Shown: positions 42,746 to 51,572 of the stretch, in pieces
Layout: the number at the start of each line of letters is the position of its first letter
Position numbering within the stretch: position 1 is the stretch's first letter
Source: SCRA01 sp035533275
Lineage (GTDB): Bacteria; Vulcanimicrobiota; Vulcanimicrobiia; Vulcanimicrobiales; SCRA01
Length of the DNA: 64,000 nucleotides
Assembly (NCBI GenBank): GCA_035533275.1
Contig: DATLUD010000045.1
Location: 5,315 to 69,314, forward strand
Reading direction: 5' to 3'
Notes under the pieces: model-generated
Seen by the model: only the letters and a program-made list of their open reading frames with translations
What the model was told of the DNA's origin: nothing
Database searches by the model: none
Position numbers and translations under genes: made by a program

Positions 42746-42997
42746 ATGACCGATCTGACCGAGATGACCGCTGACTCGTCGCATGCTCCCGAGCCGTCCG
42801 ACGCCACTCGCGCCGGCGTGAACGGACGCGTGCTCTTTTGGGCCGCCGTCATCACCGTCTCGGCGGCCGCCGCTTACATCGTTGCGCGGAGCATGTGGGG
42901 ACGCCGCGAACAGGACCCGACGAGTACCCGCATTCAGTCCCTCATCGACGAAGCCAACCAGCTTCTCCGCTCGCTTGACGAACAGAAGCGCGACTAA
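42746..42997 (+). CDS. Small single-pass membrane protein of unknown function
   Basis: The frame from ATG 42746 (AGAGGTGA just upstream) encodes 83 residues: an acidic Thr/Ser-rich N-terminus, one membrane segment (about residues 31-50, VLFWAAVITVSAAAAYIVA), then a short helical tail (TRIQSLIDEANQLLRSLDEQKRD) that could form a coiled coil. I know no family for it. It follows cheW and overlaps the start of rlmD, so it may belong to the chemotaxis group or be unrelated to either. Confidence 0.6.
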   Translation: MTDLTEMTADSSHAPEPSDATRAGVNGRVLFWAAVITVSAAAAYIVARSMWGRREQDPTSTRIQSLIDEANQLLRSLDEQKRD

Positions 42998-44447
42998 CCC
43001 CGCTCCGTCGCTCGGCCAGGAGGTCATCCTCTCGCTCACCGACCTGCTCGCGAACGGGCAGGGCGTGGGCCGCGCCGGCGGCATGGTGGTCTTCGTGAGC
43101 GGCGCGCTTCCCGGGGAGCGCGTGCGCGTGCGCATCTCCTCCCTGAAGGCCAACTACGCGGTCGGCGAGTTGCTGGACGTCCTGGTTCGCTCACCGCAGC
43201 GCACGGAGGCCTTCTGCCCGGTCTTCGGGGCCTGCGGCGGATGCCAGGTTCAGCACCTGGCCTACCCCGCGCAGCTCCACTGGAAGCGCAACATGGTGAC
43301 CAACGCCTTCAAGCGGATCGCGGGGGTCGAGGCGCAGGTCAGCGAGACGATCGGCATGCTCTTCCCCAGGGCGTACCGCAACAAGATGTCGCTCGTGGTG
43401 CAGGAGCGCTCGGGCGAGCGGTACGCCCTGGGATTCTACCAACCGCGCTCGCACGACGTGGTACCCATCGAGGCATGTCCCATCGTGCTGCCGCAGCTCG
43501 ACGGCTACGTGCGCAACCTTGCGGCGATGGCGCACTCCGCCGGCGCCGCGGCCATCTTCCGCGGCGTGCGTCACGTGGTCGCCCGCGCCGGGCGGGCGCT
43601 GGGACACGCGGTGGTCTCGCTGACCACGGAGCGCCCCGCCGAGCATCTCGACCGCGCCGCGAGCCAGTTGCTCGCGGCGCTTCCGGGGGTGGTCGGCTTG
43701 CAGAACTCCTTCGAGCCGGCCAGCCAGAACGCGGTCATGGGGCGCAGGCAGCGCACCATCTGGGGGCAACCGGAGATGGAAGAGGCGATCGAGGGCATCC
43801 GCTTCCGCGTCTCGGCGGCCTCGTTCTTCCAAGTCAACAGCGAGATGGTGGGACAGATCTTCCGGTTCATCTCCTCCGGCCTCACCAAGCCGCGCCGTAT
43901 CGTCGACCTCTACTGCGGAGCCGGGACGTTCTCGATCTTTTTCGCGCGCTTGGGGTGCACGGTCTTCGGCGTCGAGGAGAGCGCCCACGCCATCGACGAG
44001 GCGCGGGCGAACGCCGCCCTCAATGGCGTGGAGCGGGCGACGGAGTTCGCGGTCGGACGCGTGGAGGAGGCGTTGCGCGAGCCGCGCGCGCGCGAGGCCC
44101 TGCGGGCCGCCTCGATCGCCTTCCTGGACCCCCCGCGAAAGGGGGTGGAGGCGGCGGCGCTGGAGGCTCTGGCGGCGGCCCGCGTGCCCAACGTCTGGTA
44201 TCTGTCGTGCAATCCCGCCACGCTGGCGCGCGACGTGGCGCAGCTCCACGCCGCGGGCTACGAGATCGGGATCGTGCAGCCGTTCGACATGTTCCCGCAA
44301 ACCGGCCACGTCGAGGTGCTCTGCACCCTCTGGCGGAAGGAATCGGGGCCCGCGGCGGACCAGGAAGTGCGCCTGGAGTCCGCCGGAGCCGACGTTTCCC
44401 GCGCGCCCCAGGAAGAGAAGGAGTACCCGGACTTTGTCATCAGATAG
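42975..44447 (+). CDS. rlmD: TrmA-family 23S rRNA (uracil-5-)-methyltransferase
   Basis: This protein of about 490 residues has an N-terminal TRAM RNA-binding domain (SLTDLLANGQGVGRAGGMVVFV). Cysteines for a [4Fe-4S] cluster follow (FCPVFGACGGCQVQHL, plus Cys in EACPIVLP). The C-terminal SAM domain has VDLYCGAGTFSIFFARLG, FLDPPRKGVE and the catalytic Cys in LSCNPATLARD. It methylates a uracil C5 in RNA; RlmD, RlmC and related enzymes are hard to separate, so the symbol is tentative. The start is uncertain: TTG 42975 is the only in-frame start just before the TRAM domain, and it overlaps the upstream gene by 23 bases. Confidence 0.88.
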   Translation: MTNRSATNPAPSLGQEVILSLTDLLANGQGVGRAGGMVVFVSGALPGERVRVRISSLKANYAVGELLDVLVRSPQRTEAFCPVFGACGGCQVQHLAYPAQLHWKRNMVTNAFKRIAGVEAQVSETIGMLFPRAYRNKMSLVVQERSGERYALGFYQPRSHDVVPIEACPIVLPQLDGYVRNLAAMAHSAGAAAIFRGVRHVVARAGRALGHAVVSLTTERPAEHLDRAASQLLAALPGVVGLQNSFEPASQNAVMGRRQRTIWGQPEMEEAIEGIRFRVSAASFFQVNSEMVGQIFRFISSGLTKPRRIVDLYCGAGTFSIFFARLGCTVFGVEESAHAIDEARANAALNGVERATEFAVGRVEEALREPRAREALRAASIAFLDPPRKGVEAAALEALAAARVPNVWYLSCNPATLARDVAQLHAAGYEIGIVQPFDMFPQTGHVEVLCTLWRKESGPAADQEVRLESAGADVSRAPQEEKEYPDFVIR

Positions 44448-44751
44448 CTCGCCCGCGGCCGGCGGCGGCATCGACGTCACGTATGTGGCGCGGCTCGCGC
44501 GCCTGGAGCTCTCGCCGGAGGAGGCGGCGCTCTACCAGCGCCAGCTCGACAACGTGCTGGAGCACGTCGCGCTCCTCCAGAACCTGGACGTGAGCGGGGT
44601 GGCGCCCACCGCGCAGGTGGTGCCGCTCACCAACGTGCTTCGCGAGGACGAGTATCGCCCCTCGCTGGACCGGAGCCAAGCCCTCGCCGGCGCGCCGTCG
44701 CGCGAAGGGGCCTACTTCGCCGTGCCGCAGATCATGGAGGAGCAGGCATGA
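44434..44751 (+). CDS. gatC: GatC: amidotransferase subunit C
   Basis: This 105-residue protein is the small subunit that stabilises GatA in the Glu-tRNA(Gln)/Asp-tRNA(Asn) amidotransferase. The family pattern is clear: VTYVARLARLELSPEEAALYQRQLDNVLEHVALLQNLDVSGV, then VLREDEYRPSLDR. The start is a TTG with AAGGAG about nine bases upstream; it overlaps the rlmD end by 14 bases. It leads the gatC-gatA-gatB operon. Confidence 0.93.
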   Translation: MSSDSSPAAGGGIDVTYVARLARLELSPEEAALYQRQLDNVLEHVALLQNLDVSGVAPTAQVVPLTNVLREDEYRPSLDRSQALAGAPSREGAYFAVPQIMEEQA

Positions 44752-46223
44752 TCGAGCGCAGCGCGACGGAAATCGCGGCAGCCGTCAACGGCCGGCAGGC
44801 CAGCGCCGTCGAGGTCCTCGACGCCCAGCTGGCGCAGGTCGAGCGGGTCGAGCCCAGCATCGGAGCCTTCCTCAGCGCGACCGCCGACCTGGCGCGCCGC
44901 CAGGCGCTGCTCGTCGACGAGGCCGTGGCGGCGGGGCGCCGCCTGCCGTTGGCGGGCGTGCCCCTGGCGGTGAAGGACAACATGTGCCTCAGCGGCACCG
45001 TCACCACGGCCGGCTCGAGGATCCTGGAGCATTGGGTGGCGCCGTACACGGCGACGGCGGTGCAGCGGCTGCTCGACGCCGGCTGCGTTCCCGTGGGCAA
45101 GGCGAACTTGGACGAGTTCGCCATGGGCAGCTCGTGCGAGAACTCGGCCCTGGGAGTGACCCGCAATCCGTGGGATCTCCGGCGCGTACCCGGCGGAAGC
45201 TCGGGCGGCAGCGTGGCCGCGGTGGCGGCCCGTGAGGCGGCGCTGGCGACGGCGTCGGACACCGGCGGCTCGATCCGCGAGCCGGCGGCGTTCTGCGGCG
45301 TCGTGGGGATGAAGCCGACCTATGGCCGCGTCTCCCGCTACGGTCTCATCGCCTTCGCCTCGAGCTTGGACCAGATCGGGCCGATCGCGCGCACCGTCGA
45401 GGACGCCGCGGCGATGTACGACGTCATGGCCGGCCATGATCCCATGGACGCCACCAGCCTTCCGCGCCCCGTCGAGCCGACGGCGACGGCGCTGCGCGGC
45501 GACCTCCGCGGGGTGCGCGTGGGCCTGGTGCGCGAGTTCGATACCAAGGGCTTGGGCCAGGAGATCGACGCCCTCTATCGCCGCGCCTACGAGAAGTTGG
45601 CGGCGCTGGGCGCCGAGGTGGTGGAGGTCGCGCTGCCGCACGCCGAGTACGGCTTGGCCACCTACTACTTGATCGCTCCGGCCGAGGCGTCGTCCAACCT
45701 GGCGCGCTTCGACGGCGTGCGCTACGGCCTGCGCGTCGAGGGCGCCAACGTGCAGGAGATGTACGCCAAGACGCGCGCGGCGGGCTTCGGCCCCGAGGTG
45801 AAGCGGCGCATCCTGATCGGCACGTACGCGCTCTCCAGCGGGTACTACGACGCGTACTACGTGCGCGCTCAGAAGGCGCGCACCCTCATGGCGGCCGATT
45901 TCGAGCAGGCTTTCGCGCAGTGCGACCTCATCGCATGCCCGGCGGCGAGCTCGGCGGCTTTCGAGTTCGGCGCCAAAGGTGACGACCCGGTGGCGATGTA
46001 CCTGATGGACTTCTACACGATCCCGATGTCGCTGGCCGGCGTGCCGGCCCTCTCGGTGCCCTGCGGTTTCGTCCGCGACGGGGAGAGCGAGCTGCCGATG
46101 GGCCTTCAGCTGGTGGCGCCGCTCTACCAAGAGGCACGGCTCTTCGCGGCGGCGCATGCCTACGAGCAGGCGACGCGCTTCACGCTCGACCGGGCCCCGG
46201 CCTCGCTGGAGGGCGTGCGATGA
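44748..46223 (+). CDS. gatA: GatA: amidotransferase glutaminase subunit
   Basis: This 491-residue amidase releases ammonia from glutamine for transamidation. The Ser-cisSer-Lys triad is visible: Lys in VKDNMC, cis-Ser in the Gly/Ser-rich PGGSSGGSVAAVAA, and nucleophile Ser in DTGGSIREPAAFCG. The segment GLKPTYGRVSRYGLIAFASSLDQIGP is typical (here beginning GMKPTYG). It overlaps gatC and gatB by ATGA. Presence of GatCAB suggests the cell makes Gln-tRNA or Asn-tRNA, or both, indirectly. Confidence 0.97.
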   Translation: MIERSATEIAAAVNGRQASAVEVLDAQLAQVERVEPSIGAFLSATADLARRQALLVDEAVAAGRRLPLAGVPLAVKDNMCLSGTVTTAGSRILEHWVAPYTATAVQRLLDAGCVPVGKANLDEFAMGSSCENSALGVTRNPWDLRRVPGGSSGGSVAAVAAREAALATASDTGGSIREPAAFCGVVGMKPTYGRVSRYGLIAFASSLDQIGPIARTVEDAAAMYDVMAGHDPMDATSLPRPVEPTATALRGDLRGVRVGLVREFDTKGLGQEIDALYRRAYEKLAALGAEVVEVALPHAEYGLATYYLIAPAEASSNLARFDGVRYGLRVEGANVQEMYAKTRAAGFGPEVKRRILIGTYALSSGYYDAYYVRAQKARTLMAADFEQAFAQCDLIACPAASSAAFEFGAKGDDPVAMYLMDFYTIPMSLAGVPALSVPCGFVRDGESELPMGLQLVAPLYQEARLFAAAHAYEQATRFTLDRAPASLEGVR

Positions 46224-47722
46224 CGACGATGGTCGAGCAAGCGTACGAGGCGGTCATCGGGATCGAGTGTCACGTCGAGCTGAAGACGAACTCGAAGATG
46301 TTCTGCGGCTGCCGCAACGAGTTCGGCGGCGAGCCGAATCGCCATCTCTGCCCCGTCTGCCTCGGGCTTCCCGGCGCGCTTCCGGTGCCCAACCGCGTCG
46401 CCATCGAGCACGTGGTGCGCGCGGGCTTGGCCCTCGACGCCGCGATTCCCGCGCACTCGAAGTTCGATCGGAAGAATTACTTCTATCCGGACATGCCCAA
46501 GGATTACCAGATCTCCCAGTTCGACATGCCTCTGGTGAGCGGCGGCGTGGTGCGCTTCCGGCGGGCCGACGGGAGCGAAGGCTCGTGCCGGCTGACGCGC
46601 ATCCACTTGGAGGAGGACACCGGCAAGTCCAGCCACATGGGCTCGCGCGACGGCCGCATCGCGGGGAGCACGCGCTCCTTGGTCGACTTCAACCGCGCCG
46701 GCGTCCCGCTGATGGAAGTGGTGGCCGAGCCGGACCTGCGCACGCCCGAGGACGCCGTGGCGTTCCTCGAGTACCTGCGGCTCACGTTCCTCTACCTGGA
46801 CATCTCCGACGTGAAGATGGAGGAAGGTTCGCTGCGCTGCGATGCCAACGTCTCCATCCGCAAGCCGGGGGAGCCCTTCGGCACCAAGGCCGAGATCAAG
46901 AACATGAACTCGTTCCGCTCGGTCTATCGTGCGCTTCAGTACGAGATCGAGCGTCAGCGGCGCGTGCTGGCCGAAGGCGGGCGCATCGTGCAGGAGACGC
47001 GCGGCTGGGACGAGGTCGAGGGCGTGACCCACTCGATGCGCAGCAAGGAGCAGGCCCACGACTACCGCTACTTCCCCGATCCCGATCTCGTGCCGCTGGC
47101 GCTAGACGCGGCGTGGGTGCAGGAGCTGCGCTCCACGGTCGGCTTCACGCCGATCGCCGCGTACGATCGCTTGCAGCGTGACTACCGGCTCTCGCCGGCG
47201 CAGATTCGCCAGATCGTCGACGATCCGGATCTGGCCCGCTTTCTCTCGGCGACGATCGAGGGGGGCGCCGCCGCTTCGGGCGAGGGCATCGCAGCATACG
47301 CGCAAGCGGTGGCCAATTGGCTGCTGGGCGACGTCTCGCGCATACTCAACGAGCGCGGGATCTCCATCGCGGGGCAGGACCGTTTGACGCCCGCCGCGTT
47401 GGGAGAGCTCGCGGAGCTCTCGATCGGCGGGGCCGTGACGTCGAAGACCGCCAAGGAGCTGCTGGAACACGTGATGAGCGAGGGCGGCTCGCCCAAGGAG
47501 ATCGTGGTGCGCGAGGGCCTCGCGCAATTGAGCGACCCGACGGCCGTCGCCGCGATCGTCGACGAGGTGCTCGCCGCGAACGCCAAGTCGGTCGCCGACT
47601 TCAAGGCTGGCAAGGAGAACGCGCTCAAGGCGCTGGTCGGCCAGGTCATGAAGACCTCGAAGGGCAAGGCGAATCCGCAGATGGCGGAGCGGCTCCTGCG
47701 CGATCGCCTGACGGGCTCCTGA
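46220..47722 (+). CDS. gatB: GatB: amidotransferase tRNA-binding and kinase subunit
   Basis: This 500-residue protein activates the mischarged Glu- or Asp-tRNA and receives ammonia from GatA. The N-terminal catalytic cradle has VIGIECHVELKTNSKMFCGC and the zinc-type CxxC pair HLCPVCLGLPG, then DRKNYFYPDMPKDYQISQFD. The C-terminal helical and YqeY-like tail domain ends with GQVMKTSKGKANPQMAERLL. All parts are full length. Confidence 0.97.
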   Translation: MTTMVEQAYEAVIGIECHVELKTNSKMFCGCRNEFGGEPNRHLCPVCLGLPGALPVPNRVAIEHVVRAGLALDAAIPAHSKFDRKNYFYPDMPKDYQISQFDMPLVSGGVVRFRRADGSEGSCRLTRIHLEEDTGKSSHMGSRDGRIAGSTRSLVDFNRAGVPLMEVVAEPDLRTPEDAVAFLEYLRLTFLYLDISDVKMEEGSLRCDANVSIRKPGEPFGTKAEIKNMNSFRSVYRALQYEIERQRRVLAEGGRIVQETRGWDEVEGVTHSMRSKEQAHDYRYFPDPDLVPLALDAAWVQELRSTVGFTPIAAYDRLQRDYRLSPAQIRQIVDDPDLARFLSATIEGGAAASGEGIAAYAQAVANWLLGDVSRILNERGISIAGQDRLTPAALGELAELSIGGAVTSKTAKELLEHVMSEGGSPKEIVVREGLAQLSDPTAVAAIVDEVLAANAKSVADFKAGKENALKALVGQVMKTSKGKANPQMAERLLRDRLTGS

Positions 47723-47742
47723 GCGCGGGGCGGGAGACGGCG

Positions 47743-50091
47743 ATGGGTCCGGCCCTCGCGGACGAGCGGACGCTGGCGGCGGTCGACTTCGCCGCCATCC
47801 GCGAGGCTCTGGCGGGCGAGTGCGGTGGCGCCGTGGCGGCCGCCCGCGCGCGCGAGCTGAGGCCGACCACCGACGTCGCCGCCATCCGCGCGGCGCAAGC
47901 GGCTACCTCGGAGATGCGCGGCGTACTGGCCGAGTCCACGTTCGGTTTCGGCGGCATCCCCGATTGCGCGCCGGTCGTCGAGCGCGCGGCGTTGCGGGCG
48001 GCGCTCGGGGGCGAGGAGCTGCGCGCGGTCTACACCGCGCTGGCCGCCGTGGCCGCCGCGGTGCGCGCCGTGCACGACGCGGAGGCGCCGGCCCTTCACG
48101 CGTTGGTGCGCCCGCATCGGCCTTTGCCCGAGCTCCTGCGCGAGATCGGCGAGGCGATCGGCGAGCGCGGCGAGGTGCTCGACCGCGCCTCTTCGGCGCT
48201 CTCGCGCTTGCGTCGCGCCATCGCGCAGGCGCAGGACGAGGTGCGGGAGCGAACGTCGGCCGTTCTGCGTCAACAGAAGTACGCAAAGATGATCGGCGAG
48301 TCCATCGTCACCGTGCGCGAAGGCCGTTACGTCGTGCCGATCAAGGCGGAGTTTTCCGGAGAGTTCCCCGGCGTCGTGCACGACACCAGCTCGAGCGGCG
48401 CCACGGTCTTCATCGAGCCGCTGGTGACGTTGGAGGCCAACAACCGCCTGCGCGCCCTGCGCATCGAGGAGCAGCGCGAGGTCGATCGCATCTTGCGCGA
48501 GCTCTCCGCGCGCGTCGGCGAGAACGGCGTTGCCGTGGGCGCCAACCTCGAGGTGCTGGCCCAGCTCGATCTCGCCTCGGCGATGGCCCGTCTGGCCGAT
48601 CGCCAGCGCGCGGTGGCCCCGGTCATCGCCGAGAACGCCCGCATCGCGATCGTGGAAGGGCGTCACCCGCTGCTGCGCGGCACGCCCGTGCCGCAGTCCG
48701 TCCGGCTCGATGAGGAACAGCGAGTCATCGTGATCTCCGGGCCGAACATGGGCGGCAAGACGGTGACCCTGAAGATGGTGGGGCTCTTCCTGGCGATGGC
48801 GTGCTGCGGCCTCCACCTGCCGGCGGAAGAAGGCACGACCGTCGGCGCATTCGACGGGCTCTACTCCGACATCGGCGACGAGCAGTCGATCGCGGAGAAC
48901 CTCTCGACCTATTCGGCGCACATCGTGGCAATGCGCGAGATCCTGTCCAGCGCCGACGAGCGCAGCCTGGTGCTCGTCGACGAGATCGGCGGCGGCACGG
49001 AGCCGGGGGCCGGGGCGGCGCTCGCGATCGCCATGCTCGAGGTGTTGCTGGAGCGGCGCACGCGGGCGATCGTCACCACGCATGCCACGGAGCTGAAGAT
49101 CTGGGCCCACGCCACCCCGCACGTCCGCAACGCCTCCGTGCGGTTCGATCCTCGCACGCACGCGCCGACATACCACCTGGACGTCGGCAGCCCGGGGCAG
49201 TCGCTCGCCTTTCCGCTGGCGCGCGCCTTGGGGATTGACGCGCCGTTGGTGGACCGCGCCGAGGCGCTGCTGGCCCAAGGCGAGCGCGAGTACGACCGCG
49301 CCGTCGCCTCGCTGGCCGAGGAGCGCGCCGTCCTCCAGGGCGAGGTCGACCGCCTCCGCGAGGAGCGCCAGGTCTTGGCCGGCGAGGCGCATCGCTTGGC
49401 GCAGGCCCGCGAGCGCCTCGACGAGGAGCGGCGGCGGCTGCGCACGGAGGGGGGCGAGCGCCTGGGCCGTGCCGTGCGCGAGTTCACCGAAGAGCTGGCG
49501 CGTCGCGCCGAGCGCGGGGCCCCGCGGCCGCGGGCGACGGCAGGCCAGCGCAACCTGCTGGCCAAGGCGCTGGAGCAGATCCACGGCGACCTGGGCATCG
49601 AGCCGGAGCCCGGGCCATCTGGGGCCGGCGGAGAGGCGATCGGGGTCGGGGATCGCGTGCACGTGTCCTCGCTCGGACAGAGCGGCACCGTGGCGGAAGA
49701 CTACGGCGATCGGCTCTTGGTGCAGCTGGGGACCATGAAGACGGTGGTCTCCCGCGACGAGGTGCGCCTGGAGGGCCGCGCCGCGCGCCCCGAGCGGGAG
49801 CCGCGGCGCGCGGGAGGCGGGGGCAGCTCGGCGGCGCTGGCCGCGCAGGCTCGCCTGGAGCTCGACGTGCGCGGCATGCGCGTGGCCGAGGCGGAGCCGC
49901 TGGTGGAGCGCTGGCTCGACGAAGGGATGCTGGCCGGGGGCAAGACGCTGCGCCTCATCCACGGCAAGGGAACGGGCATGCTCGGGCGTGGACTCCAGGC
50001 ATTCGTGAAGGGCCACCCACAGGTGCGCGCCATGCGCTACGGCAACGTCGATGAAGGCGGCACCGGCGTCACGGTGATCGAGTTGCAGTGA
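47743..50091 (+). CDS. mutS2: MutS2: ribosome-rescue/recombination ATPase with Smr domain
   Basis: This 782-residue protein belongs to MutS2, first linked to suppression of homologous recombination and later, in Bacillus, to splitting collided ribosomes. It has the clamp and core regions, the ABC-type ATPase with Walker A GPNMGGKT (about residues 332-339), the signature-like STYSAHI and Walker B LVLVDEIGGGTEP. A long coiled coil follows (about residues 515-590). A KOW-like segment precedes the C-terminal Smr nuclease domain, with LDVRG (about residue 706) and HGKGTG (about 740). ATG 47743 has GGGAG upstream. No MutS1-specific mismatch-recognition domain is present. Confidence 0.95.
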   Translation: MGPALADERTLAAVDFAAIREALAGECGGAVAAARARELRPTTDVAAIRAAQAATSEMRGVLAESTFGFGGIPDCAPVVERAALRAALGGEELRAVYTALAAVAAAVRAVHDAEAPALHALVRPHRPLPELLREIGEAIGERGEVLDRASSALSRLRRAIAQAQDEVRERTSAVLRQQKYAKMIGESIVTVREGRYVVPIKAEFSGEFPGVVHDTSSSGATVFIEPLVTLEANNRLRALRIEEQREVDRILRELSARVGENGVAVGANLEVLAQLDLASAMARLADRQRAVAPVIAENARIAIVEGRHPLLRGTPVPQSVRLDEEQRVIVISGPNMGGKTVTLKMVGLFLAMACCGLHLPAEEGTTVGAFDGLYSDIGDEQSIAENLSTYSAHIVAMREILSSADERSLVLVDEIGGGTEPGAGAALAIAMLEVLLERRTRAIVTTHATELKIWAHATPHVRNASVRFDPRTHAPTYHLDVGSPGQSLAFPLARALGIDAPLVDRAEALLAQGEREYDRAVASLAEERAVLQGEVDRLREERQVLAGEAHRLAQARERLDEERRRLRTEGGERLGRAVREFTEELARRAERGAPRPRATAGQRNLLAKALEQIHGDLGIEPEPGPSGAGGEAIGVGDRVHVSSLGQSGTVAEDYGDRLLVQLGTMKTVVSRDEVRLEGRAARPEREPRRAGGGGSSAALAAQARLELDVRGMRVAEAEPLVERWLDEGMLAGGKTLRLIHGKGTGMLGRGLQAFVKGHPQVRAMRYGNVDEGGTGVTVIELQ

Positions 50092-51359
50092 GCATACCGG
50101 GAAGGGAGTCGTCGGCGGCTCATGGAACAGCGCTCCCTCCCATGGCTGCCGATATTTCCATGACGCCGGCCGCGCAGGCGGCTTTCCTTGCCGACGGTTG
50201 CGCCGACATCGTCTCCATCGAGGAGCTCGAGGCGCGCATTGCCCGTAAGCGCCGGCTCACGGTGAAGTTCGGCGTCGATCCGTCGGGCTCGGAGCTCCAC
50301 CTCGGCCACGCCGTGGTGCTGCACAAGATGCGGGAGTTTCAGGATCTCGGGCATCGCGTGATCCTCTTGATCGGGGACTTCACGGCGCTGATCGGAGATC
50401 CAACGGGGCGCAACGAGCAGCGCAAGCCGATCTCGCGCGAGCAGATCGAAGCGAACATGACGACCTACCGCGAGCAGGCGGGGCGCGTGCTCGACCTCGA
50501 GCGGCTGGAGATCATGTACAACTCCACGTGGCTGCGTCCGCTGGCGTTCGACGATCTGCTCCGCCTCACATCGCAGGTGACGGTGGCGCGCATGCTCGAG
50601 AGGAACGACTTCTCGAACAGGTATCACACGGGTCTGCCGATCTCGCTCCACGAGCTCCTCTACCCCGTCGCGCAGGCCTACGACAGCGTGGCCATGGAGG
50701 CCGATGTCGAGCTGGGGGGCACCGAGCAGCTCTTCAACTTCATGCTCGCCCGGCAGTTCCAGGAGCATGCCGGCCAGCCCCCCCAGATCTGCATGACCGC
50801 TCCGATCCTCGAGGGTCTCGACGGGGAGCGGCGCATGGGCAAGTCGCTGGGCAACTACGTCTCCATCGGGGAGCCCGCGGAGCAGCAGTTCGGCAAGCTC
50901 ATGTCGCTGCCCGACGCGATGATTCCGCGCTATGCCCGGCTGGCGGCCTTCCGGAGTCAAGGGGCGTGCGACGAGCTGGCGTCTCAGCTGGCCGCGGGCG
51001 CGGTCGGTCCGATGGCGGCGAAGAAGGATCTGGCAGAAGAGATCGTCGCCATCTACCACGGTCGAGAGGCCGCGCGCGCGGCTCGCGCGTACTTCGAGCG
51101 CACGGTGCAGCGCAAGGAGGCGCCGGCGGAGATGCCGGAGTTCGTCCTCCAAGCGTGGCCGCGCAACATCACGCTCGTGCTCGCCGCCAGTGGTCTCGCG
51201 CCGAGCAAGCGTGAGGCTGAGCGCCTTATCGCGGGCGGCGGCGTGCGGCTGAACGGCGAGCCCGTGACCAACCCCTCGGCGCCATGGCAGGAGCGGACGC
51301 CGGCGGTGCTCTCCGTCGGCAGCCGGCGTTTCGTTCGCGTTCTACCCCCGCCGCAGTGA
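50088..51359 (+). CDS. tyrS: Tyrosyl-tRNA synthetase
   Basis: This class I synthetase has the KFGVDPSGSELHLGHAVVL segment (HIGH-type motif HLGH), the KMSKS-type loop RMGKSLGN, and a C-terminal S4 RNA-binding domain (ASGLAPSKREAERLIAGGGVRLNG). The start is uncertain. GTG 50088 overlaps the mutS2 stop like many genes here and gives 423 residues, but the first 18 residues are unlike the family; ATG 50142 or 50160 would give the usual N-terminus. An inverted repeat covers the interval between these starts. No T-box sequence was found. Confidence 0.93.
   Translation: MSIPGRESSAAHGTALPPMAADISMTPAAQAAFLADGCADIVSIEELEARIARKRRLTVKFGVDPSGSELHLGHAVVLHKMREFQDLGHRVILLIGDFTALIGDPTGRNEQRKPISREQIEANMTTYREQAGRVLDLERLEIMYNSTWLRPLAFDDLLRLTSQVTVARMLERNDFSNRYHTGLPISLHELLYPVAQAYDSVAMEADVELGGTEQLFNFMLARQFQEHAGQPPQICMTAPILEGLDGERRMGKSLGNYVSIGEPAEQQFGKLMSLPDAMIPRYARLAAFRSQGACDELASQLAAGAVGPMAAKKDLAEEIVAIYHGREAARAARAYFERTVQRKEAPAEMPEFVLQAWPRNITLVLAASGLAPSKREAERLIAGGGVRLNGEPVTNPSAPWQERTPAVLSVGSRRFVRVLPPPQ
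50099..50141 (+). other. Inverted repeat at the tyrS start
   Basis: GGGAAGGGAG (50099-50108) can pair with CTCCCTCCC (50133-50141, one bulged A), and the right arm touches ATG 50142. The left arm resembles a ribosome-binding site and the right arm an anti-Shine-Dalgarno sequence, so folding would block that site. Confidence 0.4.
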
Positions 51360-51384
51360 TGCGGCACGACCATTCGGAGTACCG

Positions 51385-51564
51385 ATGACCGTGAGCCACT
51401 CGGAAACGCTTCAAAAAATCGCCGCCGGTCAATTTGCCTGCCGTGTCTGCGGGCGCGTGCACGACGAGCCGCGTGAGGGCGGCCCGCCGGTGATCTGCCC
51501 GTGCGGCTGGTGGTACGACTTCGTGGACGGCCGGATCCTCGGCCATTTCCACGACCCCTTCTAG
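51385..51564 (+). CDS. 59-residue zinc-ribbon-like protein
   Basis: A short frame starts at ATG 51385 with GGAG six bases upstream and ends at TAG 51562. It contains CRVCG (about residues 19-23) and CPCGWW (about residues 39-44), two cysteine pairs spaced like a small zinc ribbon, followed by an aromatic and acidic tail (YDFVDGRILGHFHDPF). It is on the same strand as tyrS, 25 bases after its stop, and its stop is only nine bases from the hslO stop on the other strand. I know no named family. Similar small treble-clef or rubredoxin-like proteins bind RNA or proteins, but its role is unknown. Confidence 0.65.
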   Translation: MTVSHSETLQKIAAGQFACRVCGRVHDEPREGGPPVICPCGWWYDFVDGRILGHFHDPF

Positions 51565-51572
51565 GGAAGGGG

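Noticed and set aside
50088..50160. T-box riboswitch before tyrS
   Set aside because: The conserved T-box and specifier structures are absent, and only about 50 bases separate the possible starts.
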